Assembly (NCBI RefSeq): GCF_014649755.1
Contig: NZ_BMTQ01000005.1
Coordinates: forward strand, 434,001-498,000
Length of the DNA stretch: 64,000 nucleotides
Direction of reading: 5' to 3'
From: Streptomyces litmocidini
Lineage (GTDB): Bacteria > Actinomycetota > Actinomycetes > Streptomycetales > Streptomycetaceae
Position numbers and translations under genes: made by a program. Below the pieces are notes generated by a model, which saw only the letters and a list, made by a program, of their open reading frames with translations, made no database searches and had not been told where the DNA came from. Numbering within the stretch: the first letter of the stretch is position 1; each line of letters opens with the position of its first letter. This document shows positions 1 to 9,455 of the stretch, in pieces.

Positions 1-1207
1 AGACGGTGGCGCGGCCGCAGGACATGGCCTCGATGAGGGAGAAGGGGAAGCCCTCGCTGATGGAGGAGAGCACGACCACGCTGCCGGCCGCGTAGGCCGA
101 GGGGACGTCGCTGATCCGGCCCTCGAAGGAGACGCCGTCGGCGACGCCGAGTTCGGCGGCGAGTTTCTCCAGGCGGGTCAGGTAGTCCTCGTTCCCGGCC
201 GGGACCGGGCCGAACAGGCGGAGCCGCAGCGCCGGGAGTTCGGCGCGGGAGATCGCGTACGCCCTGATCAGGGTCTCCAGGTCCTTGATGGGGTCGACCC
301 GGCCGCACCAGCTGAGGGTGGGTGTCTCGGGTTCGGGACCGGCCTCGGGGAAGAGGGTGGGGTCGACACCGTTGTAGACGGTGCGGATGCGGTCGGCGGG
401 GGCTCCGCCGCGCTCCTCCCAGCGCCGGTTGTACTCGTTGCAGGGGGTGATGAGGTCGGCCTTGCGGTAGCCGAGGGTGTTGAGCTCGCGGTAGAAGCCG
501 AGCATGAGGGCCTTGACGGGCCAGCGCTGCGCTTCGGTGCGGTAGCCGAGGTAGCGCTCGCGGAGGTAGATGCCGTGTTCGGTGAGCAGGAAGGGCACCC
601 CTTCGAAGTGCTGCGCGGCGAGCGCCGGCAGCGTGGCGAGGCCGCTGGAGACGGCGTGGGCCACGCCGCCGGTGGCTATCCGGGCGGCGAGCGGGCGCAG
701 GGCGTGTTCGAGCAGGTCGGTGGCGGTGAGCGCGTCGTGGACGGTGGGCCGGGCCGCGAGCGTGGGCAGGTGCGGCATGGTCCAGATCCACATGAGGGAG
801 CGCAGGGCCTGCTCGGAGCGGAGTGCGGCGGTCAGCCCGCCCCGTCGGGCGAGTTCGGCGAGCTCGTACAGGCCGGTGCCGAAGTCGCAGTCCGCCTCGG
901 GGTCGAGGAGGGCGAGCAGGAGGCGCTCGTACGCGTCGAGGAAGCGGCGGCGTTCGCGCCCCCGCGGGGGCCTGCGCACCGCCGGGCCCCGCGGAGGTCC
1001 CCACAGGGGGTAGGCGGTGTGCCGGGTGACGTTGGGCGGCAGTTCCCACGTGACGGGTTCGCGGCCGCTGCCGGTGAGGGCGAGGATGTCGAAGTCGACC
1101 TCCGGCATGCCGCGGACGAGCTGGTCGCACCAGGTGCTGACGCCGCCGTGGACGTGCGGGTAGGTGCCTTCGGTGAGCATGGTGACGTGACGGCCACTGC
1201 TCGGCAT
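1..1207 (-). CDS. PelF-type GT4 glycosyltransferase (C-terminus outside window)
   Basis: This is a cytoplasmic glycosyltransferase of the GT-B fold, family GT4, in the PelF group (N-terminal DUF3492-like part). PelF proteins polymerise cationic N-acetylgalactosamine-rich exopolysaccharide from UDP-sugars. The protein starts MPSSGRHVTMLTEGTYPHV and has the PelF-like GGVSTWCDQL segment, then a donor-domain segment with WCGRVDPIKD and, near the window edge, SEGFPFSLIEAMSCG, the E-x7-E motif of GT4 enzymes. The start at 1207 is chosen because a GGGGGGA ribosome site lies 7 to 8 bases upstream. Another ATG at 1180 lacks this. It follows the deacetylase gene by 26 bases on the same strand, so the two are probably one operon. 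The C-terminus runs off the left edge. The family call is firm; the actual sugar polymer is inferred. Confidence 0.85.
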   Translation of the reverse strand, partial: MPSSGRHVTMLTEGTYPHVHGGVSTWCDQLVRGMPEVDFDILALTGSGREPVTWELPPNVTRHTAYPLWGPPRGPAVRRPPRGRERRRFLDAYERLLLALLDPEADCDFGTGLYELAELARRGGLTAALRSEQALRSLMWIWTMPHLPTLAARPTVHDALTATDLLEHALRPLAARIATGGVAHAVSSGLATLPALAAQHFEGVPFLLTEHGIYLRERYLGYRTEAQRWPVKALMLGFYRELNTLGYRKADLITPCNEYNRRWEERGGAPADRIRTVYNGVDPTLFPEAGPEPETPTLSWCGRVDPIKDLETLIRAYAISRAELPALRLRLFGPVPAGNEDYLTRLEKLAAELGVADGVSFEGRISDVPSAYAAGSVVVLSSISEGFPFSLIEAMSCGRATV

Positions 1208-1233
1208 GAGCGAGTCCCCCCAGGACGTGCTGG

Positions 1234-3336
1234 TCAGGCGGTCGGGAGCGTGAGCGTGACGGTGGTCTGGAGCGGTTCGGGCGCCGTCCAGGCGGAGCGG
1301 GTGCCCGCGTAGGGCGTCCCGAAGGCGGTGGTGCCGAGGAGGAGCCGCTTGCGGGTGCCCTCGGGGACGGTGACGGGCACGGTGACGCCGGAGGGCGCCT
1401 TGACGGTGACCGTGGTGCCGACGCGGTAGGCGGTGACCTTTCCGGCGGCGACGGCCTGGTCCCAGGCGGCGCGGCGGTCCAGTTCGGTGCCGACGTCCTT
1501 CTGGGCCGGGTTCACCAGGGGGGTGTTCGCCGCGAACAGGGCCCGGTAGTCGGCGAGCACGCGGTCGAGGACGGGGTAGAGGAGGCGCTCCTCGGCGAGG
1601 TTGGACTGGTGCGCGTAGTGCGGCCGTGGGTCGTTGCCGAGGACGTGGGAGAGGGCGGTGCGGGCCTCCTGCGGCACGATGCGGTCGGCGTAGCCGGTGG
1701 CCGTGGGGAGCGGGGCGGGCAGGCAGGTGGAGGCCGGGTCGGACTCGCAGACGCCGCTGCCGCCGTCGGCGCGGGAGGTGTAGATCCAGTTGTACTCGTC
1801 GGTCATCTCGGCGGCGGTGCCCACGTTGTAGTACACGTTCATCGGGTGGCGGGGCACGGTCTTCGCGGCGCCGGTGCCGACGGCCCGCTGTGCGGGCTCG
1901 CGGGAGCCGTCGCTCGCGGTCCACTTCACGCCGTTGTCGGCGAGGGCGCCGGCGAGGTTGGGGTTGTCGACGGGCTGCTGGGGCAGGGTCCTCAGGCCGG
2001 AGTGCTCGCCGGTGACGAGTTCGGAGCGGTCGACGGAGATGCCCTTGCCGACGGCCCAGGCGTGGTTGTTCCGGATCTGGCCGGAGAGTTCGGAGCGGCT
2101 GACCCAGAGGGTGTTGCCGGTGGCGTCGGTGGCGCAGCGCCAGGGGACGACGGTGTTGTCCTGGACGCAGCCGAGGAAGGGGTGGGTGTAGGTGTGGTTG
2201 ATCCACCGGTACTGGGCGCGGTCGGCGACGAGCCGGTCGGTGAGCGGGTCGGTGCCGCCGTGCTCGGTCTTCCACTGCTCGCCCTGGCCGCCGTTGTAGA
2301 CCATGTCGAGCGTGAAGCCGGAGGACTTCTGCCAGGCGGCGGCGTACTGGGCGTCGGCGGCCGTCATGCGGATCGGGTTCGTGCCCTCCCCGTCGTCGCC
2401 GACGCAGTCGAAGTCGCCGGGGGTGCAGTTCAGCGAGGGGTCCCAGCGGGCGTCGGGGGCGAAGACGTCGTCGACGTGGACGGAGAGGTAGTTGCGGCTC
2501 TGTCCGAGGTGGACGCCCTGGGTGAGCCAGTCGACGATGCCGCGGGCGAGGGCGCGGAACTGCCGCTGGTACTGGTTGTAGGCGAAGGTGACGACGAGTT
2601 CGCGGCGTCCGTCGGCGGCGTACTCGCCGACGAGGCTGGCCCGGCCGCCGTCGACGGGGATGTCGAGGTAGCTGGTGTAGCCGGCGCGGGGGCGGCCCGC
2701 GTAGCCGTAACTCTCACCGGTCGTGGGGTCGTTGTCCTCGAAGGCGAGCGTTCCGGCGAGGTACCGGAAGGGGCCTGCCTGTCCGGCGGCGGTGACGCCG
2801 GCGGTGGTGCCGTCGAGGACGCCGGACCAGCCGCCCCGGTCGGTGTAGTCGAGGCCGACGCCGGGGTGCGACCAGGTGGAGGCGTCGACCTGGGGGATGC
2901 CGAAGGTCCGCTCGTACGCCCGGAGGGCGGTCTGCTCGGCGGAGTCGGGGCCGAAGGCGCTCTCGTGGGGCAGGACGACGCCCTGGTACTTGGCGCGGGG
3001 CCGTCCGGTCGCGCTGTCGGAGGGGTCGCTGAGGAAGGCCGCGTCCAGGACGGGCCGGTTCGGGTCGTTCAGGTCGATCCTGCGGTACGGGACGCCGGAG
3101 CCCCGCAGCTCGGCGGTGATCGCCCCGACCGCGCTGCCGCCGTCGTCGACGACGAGGACGGTGAGGTCCACGCGGGGCGCCGTCTCGGCGACCGCCTGCG
3201 CGGACGGGACGACGGTGGCGAGCAGCGCGGCGGCGGCGAGGGTCGCGATCCTGCCCGTGCGGAGCGCGGTGCGGGGTGCGGTGCGGGGTGCGGTGCGGGG
3301 TGCGGTTCTGGGCGTACGGATTCGGTCGGAGTCCAT
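1234..3336 (-). CDS. Secreted polysaccharide deacetylase, Agd3-like (CE18/CBM87 type)
   Basis: This is a predicted exported protein of 700 residues. An unusual arginine-rich N-terminal segment made of TAPR repeats (about residues 8-27) precedes a hydrophobic signal segment with a likely cut after VVPSAQAVA. The mature protein has an N-terminal domain (VDLTVLVVDDGG onward) and then a deacetylase-like domain with NYLSVHVDDVFAPD, an H-x-D-D metal-site type motif near residue 285, and the NHTYTHPFLGC motif near residue 375. This layout matches fungal Agd3, which deacetylates galactosaminogalactan, and its bacterial relatives. The GGGGGGA ribosome site before the start is the same as that of the downstream PelF-like gene. 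Together they suggest synthesis and partial deacetylation of a galactosamine polymer. The CE18 assignment is from motif memory and needs a profile search. Confidence 0.7.
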   Translation of the reverse strand: MDSDRIRTPRTAPRTAPRTAPRTALRTGRIATLAAAALLATVVPSAQAVAETAPRVDLTVLVVDDGGSAVGAITAELRGSGVPYRRIDLNDPNRPVLDAAFLSDPSDSATGRPRAKYQGVVLPHESAFGPDSAEQTALRAYERTFGIPQVDASTWSHPGVGLDYTDRGGWSGVLDGTTAGVTAAGQAGPFRYLAGTLAFEDNDPTTGESYGYAGRPRAGYTSYLDIPVDGGRASLVGEYAADGRRELVVTFAYNQYQRQFRALARGIVDWLTQGVHLGQSRNYLSVHVDDVFAPDARWDPSLNCTPGDFDCVGDDGEGTNPIRMTAADAQYAAAWQKSSGFTLDMVYNGGQGEQWKTEHGGTDPLTDRLVADRAQYRWINHTYTHPFLGCVQDNTVVPWRCATDATGNTLWVSRSELSGQIRNNHAWAVGKGISVDRSELVTGEHSGLRTLPQQPVDNPNLAGALADNGVKWTASDGSREPAQRAVGTGAAKTVPRHPMNVYYNVGTAAEMTDEYNWIYTSRADGGSGVCESDPASTCLPAPLPTATGYADRIVPQEARTALSHVLGNDPRPHYAHQSNLAEERLLYPVLDRVLADYRALFAANTPLVNPAQKDVGTELDRRAAWDQAVAAGKVTAYRVGTTVTVKAPSGVTVPVTVPEGTRKRLLLGTTAFGTPYAGTRSAWTAPEPLQTTVTLTLPTA

Positions 3337-3639
3337 GCGGATGTCCCCCCTCGACGGGCCCCGCCCGAACCGGCAGGCCCCGTGGAGATGTCGCAGATGA
3401 GGCGAAGGACGGTGTGTCGTCCTTGCGTGAATGAGGCGAGTGTGACCGGGCGACCGAGGCCGAAAGGGTAAACATGAAAGAGACACCACGGATGAGTGAA
3501 TCAGCGCCGCCGTGATCGAACCTTGCGAGCGAGCGTAGGCTCGTTCTCGGCGCTCTCCGGGCCGAAATACGATGCGGCGGGCACGGTCGGCCCATCCCTC
3601 GACCGCCACAGAACTCAATGGAAGCGAGATTTCACCACC
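3337..3639. promoter_or_regulatory. Divergent intergenic region between deacetylase and leucyl aminopeptidase
   Basis: About 300 bases without a gene separate two divergent genes and must hold both promoters. I see a TACCCT-like hexamer on the minus strand near 3466-3472 that could be a -10 box for the deacetylase gene, but no convincing -35. The long plus-strand reading frame that crosses this region lacks a ribosome site at its first start codon, and the aminopeptidase similarity begins only at 3640. I see no riboswitch or operator that I can name. Confidence 0.35.
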
Positions 3640-5148
3640 GTGACTGCTCTCACTCTCAGCACTGCCGGCGCGGCGACGCTGCGCGCCGACGCCCTCGTCG
3701 TCGGCGTCGCGAAGTCCGGGAAGACGCTGGTCGTCGCCCCGGGCGCCGAGGCCGTCGACAAGGCCTTCGACGGCCGGCTCGCCGCCGTCCTGGAGACCCT
3801 GGGCGCCTCGGGTGCCGAAGGTGAGGCGACGAAGCTGCCCGCCCCCGCCGGTCTCAAGGCCCCCGTCGTCCTGGCCGTCGGCCTCGGCGAGGCCCCCGAG
3901 GACGGCGAGTCCTTCGGTGCGGAGACCCTGCGCCGCGCCGCCGGCACCGCCGCCCGCACCCTGACCGGTTCGAAGAAGGCCGCGTTCGCGCTGCCGATCG
4001 CCGCCCCCGATGACGCCGCCGCCATCGCGGAGGGCGCGCTGCTCGGCGCGTACGCCTACACGGCGTACCAGGAGAACGGCAAGGACGCGAAGAAGCCCCT
4101 CGCCGAGGTGGCCCTGCTCGGTGCCAAGCCGCGCGACAAGGCCCACAAGGCCGCCGCCGAGCGCGCCCAGGCCGTGGCCGAGGAGATCAACCGCGCCCGC
4201 GACCTGATCAACCAGCCGCCGAACGACCTGACCCCGGCCGCCTTCGCCGCCGTCGCCCAGGCCGCCGGCAAGGAGCACGGCCTCAAGGTCCAGGTCCTCG
4301 ACGAGAAGGCGCTCGCCAAGGGCGGCTACGGCGGCATCCTCGGTGTCGGCGTCGGCTCCGTGAACCCGCCGCGCCTGGTCCGGATCGCCTACACCCACCC
4401 GAAGGCGGAGAAGACCCTCGCCCTCGTCGGCAAGGGCATCACCTACGACTCGGGCGGCATCTCCCTGAAGCCGGCCGGCCACAACGAGACGATGAAGTGC
4501 GACATGAGCGGCGCCGCCGCCGTGTTCTCCGCCGTCGTCGCCGCGGCCCGCCTCGGCCTGGAGGTCAACGTCACCGGCTGGCTCGCCCTCGCGGAGAACA
4601 TGCCGTCCGGCTCCGCCACCCGCCCGGGTGACGTGCTGCGCATGTACAGCGGCAAGACCGTCGAGGTCCTGAACACCGACGCCGAGGGCCGCCTCGTCCT
4701 CGCCGATGCGATCACCCGGGCCTCCGAGGAGCACCCGGACGCCATCGTCGACGTGGCGACCCTGACCGGCGCCATGGTCCTGGCGCTCGGCGACCGCACC
4801 TTCGGCATCATGGCGAACGACGACGACTACCGGACCGCGATCCACGAGATCGCCGAGGAGGTCGGCGAGCAGTCCTGGCCGATGCCGCTCCCCGCGGACC
4901 TGCGCAAGACGATGGACTCCCCCACCGCCGACATGGCGAACATGGGCGTCCGGATGGGCGGCGGCCTGGTCGCCGGCCTCTTCCTGCAGGAGTTCGTGGG
5001 CGAGGGCATCACCTGGGCCCACCTGGACATCGCGGGCCCGGCCTTCCACGAGGGCGCCCCGTACGGCTACACCCCGAAGGGCGGCACCGGCTCCTCGGTC
5101 CGCACCCTGGTGAAGCTGGCCGAGCGCACGGCGGCCGGCGAGCTCTGA
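3640..5148 (+). CDS. pepA: Leucyl aminopeptidase (M17, cytosol aminopeptidase)
   Basis: This is a cytoplasmic di-metal peptidase that removes N-terminal residues, preferring leucine, in peptide turnover. At 502 residues it has the usual M17 length. The C-terminal catalytic domain carries the family signature NTDAEGRLVLAD (residues about 345-356), plus the metal and lysine site GKGITYDSGGISLKP with Lys265 and Asp270. The start chosen is GTG at 3640 (VTALTLSTAGAATLR), where family similarity begins. A GGAAGCGAG segment about 14 bases upstream is a modest ribosome site. The frame stays open to 3496, but that extension looks non-coding. The gene is followed by a strong hairpin and by lpdA, the same order I recall in S. 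coelicolor. Confidence 0.93.
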   Translation: MTALTLSTAGAATLRADALVVGVAKSGKTLVVAPGAEAVDKAFDGRLAAVLETLGASGAEGEATKLPAPAGLKAPVVLAVGLGEAPEDGESFGAETLRRAAGTAARTLTGSKKAAFALPIAAPDDAAAIAEGALLGAYAYTAYQENGKDAKKPLAEVALLGAKPRDKAHKAAAERAQAVAEEINRARDLINQPPNDLTPAAFAAVAQAAGKEHGLKVQVLDEKALAKGGYGGILGVGVGSVNPPRLVRIAYTHPKAEKTLALVGKGITYDSGGISLKPAGHNETMKCDMSGAAAVFSAVVAAARLGLEVNVTGWLALAENMPSGSATRPGDVLRMYSGKTVEVLNTDAEGRLVLADAITRASEEHPDAIVDVATLTGAMVLALGDRTFGIMANDDDYRTAIHEIAEEVGEQSWPMPLPADLRKTMDSPTADMANMGVRMGGGLVAGLFLQEFVGEGITWAHLDIAGPAFHEGAPYGYTPKGGTGSSVRTLVKLAERTAAGEL

Positions 5149-5164
5149 GCGGCACCGGTGTGAC

Positions 5165-5199
5165 GGAAGGCCCCGGAAGCCTCGGCTCCGGGGCCTTCC
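5165..5199 (+). terminator. Rho-independent-type hairpin after pepA
   Basis: GGAAGGCCCCGGA at 5165-5177 pairs with its complement at 5187-5199 around a 9-base loop. It lies 17 bases after the stop codon. No U-tract follows, as is normal for Streptomyces hairpins. The rest of the gap up to lpdA holds the lpdA promoter, which I could not pin down. Confidence 0.7.
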
Positions 5200-5444
5200 C
5201 CGTTCCCCGGCCGCTGTTCGCTCGCGACGAAATCCGTAGGTTCGTACGCCCTCGCGCCCCCTCCGTACGGACGATCGGCCGTCTCAGACCACGGCCCCAC
5301 GTCCCGTCGTCCGTCAACAAGTGCGAAGATGGGTTCTCGGCAGGACAGGGCCCCCACCACAGGGCCGAAATGAAGCGGCCGGACACCAGCCGCCGCCAGG
5401 TCGTCGACGACCGGCGACGAGCGCACATGCATGGAGGACGTGAC

Positions 5445-6833
5445 GTGGCGAACGACGCCAGCACCGTTTTCGACCTAGTGATCCTCGGCGGCGGTAGCGG
5501 CGGTTACGCCGCGGCGCTGCGCGGAGCGCAGCTGGGCCTGGACGTCGCACTGATCGAGAAGAACAAGCTCGGCGGCACCTGCCTGCACAACGGCTGCATC
5601 CCGACGAAGGCCCTGCTCCACGCCGGCGAGGTCGCCGACCAGGCGCGCGAGGCGGAGCAGTTCGGTGTCAAGGCCTCCTTCGAGGGCATCGACATCAAGG
5701 CCGTGCACAAGTACAAGGACGACGTGATCTCGGGCCTGTACAAGGGTCTGCAGGGTCTCGTCGCCTCCCGCAAGGTGACCTACATCGAGGGCACCGGACA
5801 CCTGTCCTCCCCGACCTCCGTCGACGTGGACGGCCGTCGCGTCGAGGGCCGTCACGTCCTCCTGGCCACCGGCTCCGTGCCGAAGTCCCTGCCCGGCCTG
5901 GAGATCGACGGCAACCGGATCATCTCCTCGGACCACGCGCTGACCCTGGACCGGGTCCCGGAGTCCGCGATCATCCTCGGCGGCGGCGTCATCGGCGTCG
6001 AGTTCGCCTCGGCGTGGAAGTCCTTCGGCACCGACGTGACGGTCATCGAGGGCCTGAAGCACCTCGTCCCGGTCGAGGACGAGAACAGCTCGAAGCTTCT
6101 TGAGCGCGCGTTCCGCAAGCGCGGCATCAAGTTCAACCTCGGCACCTTCTTCCAGTCCGCCGAGTACACCGACAACGGCGTCAAGGTCACCCTGGCCGAC
6201 GGCAAGACCTTCGAGGCCGAGGTCCTCCTGGTCGCCATCGGCCGCGGCCCGGTCTCCGCCGGCCTCGGCTACGAGGAGCAGGGCGTCGCAATGGACCGCG
6301 GCTACGTCCTGGTCGACGAGTACATGCGCACCAACGTGCCGACGATCTCGGCCGTGGGCGACCTCGTCCCGACGCTCCAGCTCGCGCACGTCGGCTTCGC
6401 CGAGGGCATCCTCGTCGCGGAGCGGCTCGCGGGTCTGAAGCCCGTGCCGATCGACTACGACGGCGTGCCGCGGGTGACGTACTGCCACCCCGAGGTCGCC
6501 TCCGTCGGCATCACCGAGGCCAAGGCCAAGGAGATCTACGGCGCGGACAAGGTCGTCGCCCTGAAGTACAACCTCGCGGGCAACGGCAAGAGCAAGATCC
6601 TCAAGACCGCGGGCGAGATCAAGCTCGTCCAGGTCAAGGACGGTGCCGTGGTCGGCGTCCACATGGTCGGTGACCGCATGGGCGAGCAGGTCGGCGAAGC
6701 GCAGCTGATCTACAACTGGGAGGCGCTGCCGGCCGAGGTCGCGCAGCTCATCCACGCCCACCCGACGCAGAACGAGGCGCTCGGCGAGGCCCACCTGGCC
6801 CTGGCCGGCAAGCCCCTGCACTCCCACGACTGA
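5445..6833 (+). CDS. lpdA: Dihydrolipoamide dehydrogenase (E3)
   Basis: This is the FAD-dependent E3 subunit that reoxidises dihydrolipoyl groups on the E2 core and reduces NAD in pyruvate and 2-oxoglutarate dehydrogenase complexes. It has 462 residues. An N-terminal FAD motif [13 protein letters not shown] is followed by the redox-active disulfide [17 protein letters not shown] (Cys46, Cys51). An NAD-binding [11 protein letters not shown] motif lies in the middle, and the dimer-interface catalytic [12 protein letters not shown] is near the C terminus. The GTG start at 5445 has GGAGG seven bases upstream, which decides it over the upstream in-frame starts. sucB begins 62 bases downstream with its own ribosome site, so co-transcription is likely. 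The pair supplies E3 and E2 to the complexes whose E1 (aceE) lies further downstream. Confidence 0.96.
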   Translation: MANDASTVFDLVILGGGSGGYAAALRGAQLGLDVALIEKNKLGGTCLHNGCIPTKALLHAGEVADQAREAEQFGVKASFEGIDIKAVHKYKDDVISGLYKGLQGLVASRKVTYIEGTGHLSSPTSVDVDGRRVEGRHVLLATGSVPKSLPGLEIDGNRIISSDHALTLDRVPESAIILGGGVIGVEFASAWKSFGTDVTVIEGLKHLVPVEDENSSKLLERAFRKRGIKFNLGTFFQSAEYTDNGVKVTLADGKTFEAEVLLVAIGRGPVSAGLGYEEQGVAMDRGYVLVDEYMRTNVPTISAVGDLVPTLQLAHVGFAEGILVAERLAGLKPVPIDYDGVPRVTYCHPEVASVGITEAKAKEIYGADKVVALKYNLAGNGKSKILKTAGEIKLVQVKDGAVVGVHMVGDRMGEQVGEAQLIYNWEALPAEVAQLIHAHPTQNEALGEAHLALAGKPLHSHD

Positions 6834-6895
6834 CGCTCACGTCATCACAGGGCGCGACGACCACTTTCCGCAATTCGTTAGGAGCAACTGAAACC

Positions 6896-8713
6896 ATGTC
6901 GGTTTCCGTAACCCTGCCGGCGCTCGGCGAGAGCGTCACCGAGGGCACCGTCACCCGCTGGCTCAAGGCCGAGGGCGAGCGCGTCGAGGCCGACGAGCCG
7001 CTGCTCGAGGTCTCGACCGACAAGGTCGACACCGAGATCCCCGCCCCCGCCTCGGGCATCCTGGCCTCCATCAAGGTCGCCGAGGACGAGACGGTCGAGG
7101 TCGGCGCCGAGCTGGCCATCATCGACGACGGCTCGGGCGCCCCCGCCGCCGCCCCGGCCCCCGCCGCCGAGGCCGCTCCGGCTCCGGCCGCCGAGGCCCC
7201 GGCCGCCCCCGAGGCCCCGCAGGCCGCCCCGTCCACCGAGGTCCAGGAGCCGGCTCCGGCCCCGACGGCCGAGGCGGCCTCCGGTGGCGGTTCCGCCCAG
7301 GGCACCGACGTCGTCCTGCCCGCGCTGGGCGAGTCCGTCACCGAGGGCACCGTCACCCGCTGGCTGAAGTCGGTCGGCGAGACCGTCGAGGCCGACGAGC
7401 CGCTGCTCGAAGTCTCCACGGACAAGGTCGACACCGAGATCCCCGCCCCCGCCTCCGGCGTTCTCCTGGAGATCGTCGTCGGCGAGGACGAGACCGCCGA
7501 GGTCGGCGCCAAGCTGGCCGTCATCGGCGCCGCGGGTGCCGCTCCGGCCGCCGCCCCGGCCCCGGCCGCCCCGGCCCCCGCCGCCGCCCCGGCCCCTGCC
7601 GCCCCGGCTCCCGCCGCCGCTGCCCCGGCTCCGGCCGCCCCGGCCGCTCCGGCTCCGGCCCCCGCGCCGGCTGCCCCGGCCGCTCCGGCCGCCGCCCCGG
7701 CCCCGGCCGCCGCCCCGTCGATCGCTCCGGCCGTGGTCACCCCGGTCCCGGCGGCTCCCGCCGCCGCTCCGGCCGCTCCGGCGGAGGACGGCGCGTACGT
7801 CACCCCGCTGGTGCGCAAGCTCGCCGGCGAGAACGGCGTCGACCTGGCGTCCGTCAAGGGCTCCGGCGTCGGCGGTCGCATCCGCAAGCAGGACGTCCTC
7901 GCGGCCGCCGAGGCCAAGAAGGCCGCCGCTGCCGCTCCGGCCGCCGCTCCGGCCGCCGCCGCGCCGAAGGCCCCCGCCCTGGAGGCCTCCCCGCTGCGCG
8001 GTCAGACCGTCAAGATGACCCGCATGCGCAAGGTCATCGGCGACAACATGATGAAGGCGCTGCACGGCCAGGCCCAGCTGTCCTCGGTCGTCGAGGTCGA
8101 CATCACCAAGCTGATGAAGCTGCGCGCCCGGGCGAAGGACGCGTTCGCCGCCCGCGAGGGCGTCAAGCTCTCCCCGATGCCGTTCTTCGTGAAGGCGGCT
8201 GCCCAGGCGCTGAAGGCCCACCCGGTCATCAACGCCCGGATCAACGAGGACGAGGGCACGATCACGTACTTCGACTCGGAGAACATCGGCATCGCCGTGG
8301 ACTCCGAGAAGGGCCTGATGACCCCGGTCATCAAGGGTGCGGGCGACCTCAACATCGCGGGCATCTCGAAGGCCACGGCCGAGCTGGCCGGCAAGGTCCG
8401 CGCCAGCAAGATCACTCCGGACGAGCTGTCCGGCGCGACCTTCACCATCAGCAACACCGGTTCGCGCGGTGCGCTGTTCGACACGATCATCGTGCCGCCG
8501 AACCAGGTCGCCATCCTGGGCATCGGTGCGACGGTCAAGCGTCCGGCCGTCATCGAGACCGCCGAGGGCACCGTCATCGGCGTCCGCGACATGACCTACC
8601 TGACGCTGTCCTACGACCACCGCCTGGTGGACGGTGCCGACGCGGCCCGCTACCTGTCGGCCGTCAAGGCGATCCTGGAGGCCGGCGAGTTCGAGGTCGA
8701 CCTCGGTCTCTGA
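6896..8713 (+). CDS. sucB: 2-oxo acid dehydrogenase E2 (dihydrolipoyl acyltransferase) with two lipoyl domains
   Basis: This is the E2 core enzyme, which carries acyl groups on lipoyl-lysine and transfers them to CoA. It has 605 residues. Two near-identical lipoyl domains each contain [15 protein letters not shown] (lipoyl lysines at about 43 and 177). A very long Ala-Pro linker (about residues 215-300) precedes the E3-binding domain [18 protein letters not shown] and the C-terminal acyltransferase domain with the active-site [12 protein letters not shown] (His about 575, Asp about 579). The start ATG has GGAG 11 bases upstream. The family is annotated as SucB in streptomycetes. With aceE as the nearest E1 and no separate pyruvate E2 in view, it may serve both complexes, as reported for other actinobacteria. 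Confidence 0.93.
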   Translation: MSVSVTLPALGESVTEGTVTRWLKAEGERVEADEPLLEVSTDKVDTEIPAPASGILASIKVAEDETVEVGAELAIIDDGSGAPAAAPAPAAEAAPAPAAEAPAAPEAPQAAPSTEVQEPAPAPTAEAASGGGSAQGTDVVLPALGESVTEGTVTRWLKSVGETVEADEPLLEVSTDKVDTEIPAPASGVLLEIVVGEDETAEVGAKLAVIGAAGAAPAAAPAPAAPAPAAAPAPAAPAPAAAAPAPAAPAAPAPAPAPAAPAAPAAAPAPAAAPSIAPAVVTPVPAAPAAAPAAPAEDGAYVTPLVRKLAGENGVDLASVKGSGVGGRIRKQDVLAAAEAKKAAAAAPAAAPAAAAPKAPALEASPLRGQTVKMTRMRKVIGDNMMKALHGQAQLSSVVEVDITKLMKLRARAKDAFAAREGVKLSPMPFFVKAAAQALKAHPVINARINEDEGTITYFDSENIGIAVDSEKGLMTPVIKGAGDLNIAGISKATAELAGKVRASKITPDELSGATFTISNTGSRGALFDTIIVPPNQVAILGIGATVKRPAVIETAEGTVIGVRDMTYLTLSYDHRLVDGADAARYLSAVKAILEAGEFEVDLGL

Positions 8714-8750
8714 TCCGTCCCCCGAGGCGCAACGTAACGAGCCTCACCTG

Positions 8751-8790
8751 CGGCGCCCCCGTCCGGAAGTGTTTCCGGACGGGGGCGCCG
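8751..8790 (+). terminator. Terminator hairpin after sucB
   Basis: A perfect 18-bp stem (8751-8768 with 8773-8790) around a GTGT loop lies 38 bases after the sucB stop. It separates the lpdA-sucB unit from the GntR gene, whose start codon is 42 bases further on. Confidence 0.85.
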
Positions 8791-8831
8791 CCGTATTGTC
8801 TAAGGGTCAACACTCCCCGAGGAGCCGCTTC

Positions 8832-9455
8832 ATGACCGTCCCCGTCGTCCACTCGCTGCGCGAGCAGATCCGCGAGCACATCGTGGAGGGGATCGTCAGC
8901 GGCCGCTGGAAGCCGGGCGAGCGCATCGTGGAGCGCCGGATCGCGACCGAGCTGGAGGTCTCCCAGACGCCCGTCCGCGAGGCGCTGCGCGAGCTGGAGT
9001 CGCTGCGGCTGATCGAGTCGGCGCCCAACAAGGGCGTCCGGGTCCGCAACCTCACCGCGGCCGACCTGGAGGAGAGCTACCCCGTCCGCGCCGGTCTGGA
9101 GCAGATCGCGGCCGAGCTGGCCGCCGGGCGGCTCGCGACGGACTGCTCGGCCCTGGAGCCGCACGTGGCGGCGCTGTACGAGGCGGACGCGGTCTCGGAC
9201 GGGACGGCGCAGGTCCGGCACACGGTGGCCTTCCACCGGGAGCTGGTGAAGGCGGCCGGGAACGGCGTCCTGCTGCACACCTGGGAGACGCTCGGCATCG
9301 AGGTCTTCACGGCCCTGTCGATCCGCTGGCTGGGCACGGTCCAGAAGTCGTACGCGGAGGAGCACCAGGAGCTGGTGGAGGCCTTCCGGCGGGGCGACCC
9401 GAACATCGGCGCCCTGGTGAAGGCCCACGTCCTGGGCTGCGCGCCGCGCGCCTGA
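8832..9455 (+). CDS. GntR-family transcriptional regulator (FCD subfamily)
   Basis: This is a predicted DNA-binding repressor or activator of the FadR/FCD type, 207 residues long. An N-terminal winged helix-turn-helix (LREQIREHIVEGIVSGRW to about residue 70, with SQTPVREALRELESLRL) is followed by an all-helical FCD ligand domain with histidines that could hold a metal (HTVAFHRELV). The ATG at 8832 has AGGAG seven bases upstream. The gene lies between sucB and aceE on the same strand, so its natural targets are the flanking dehydrogenase genes. A candidate operator lies in the aceE promoter at 9729-9743. The ligand is unknown; an organic acid such as pyruvate is a reasonable guess for this subfamily. 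A cluster of 23-bp repeats begins at its stop codon. Confidence 0.88.
   Translation: MTVPVVHSLREQIREHIVEGIVSGRWKPGERIVERRIATELEVSQTPVREALRELESLRLIESAPNKGVRVRNLTAADLEESYPVRAGLEQIAAELAAGRLATDCSALEPHVAALYEADAVSDGTAQVRHTVAFHRELVKAAGNGVLLHTWETLGIEVFTALSIRWLGTVQKSYAEEHQELVEAFRRGDPNIGALVKAHVLGCAPRA

Noticed and set aside
3496..3639. N-terminal extension of the leucyl aminopeptidase to 3496
   Set aside because: Similarity and a plausible start begin at GTG 3640, and the extension has non-coding composition.
3337..3639. A riboswitch in the gap before the aminopeptidase
   Set aside because: Some GAAAGGG-like bases recall cyclic-di-AMP motifs, but the conserved pairing pattern is absent.
5160..5444. 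N-terminal extension of lpdA to 5160
   Set aside because: The FAD motif follows GTG 5445 at the expected distance and only that start has a GGAGG site; the extension crosses the pepA terminator.
7140..7800. Short GCC/CCG-rich repeats in the E2 gene that look like a satellite or CRISPR
   Set aside because: They encode the Ala-Pro linker in frame between lipoyl and E3-binding domains; there is no spacer structure.
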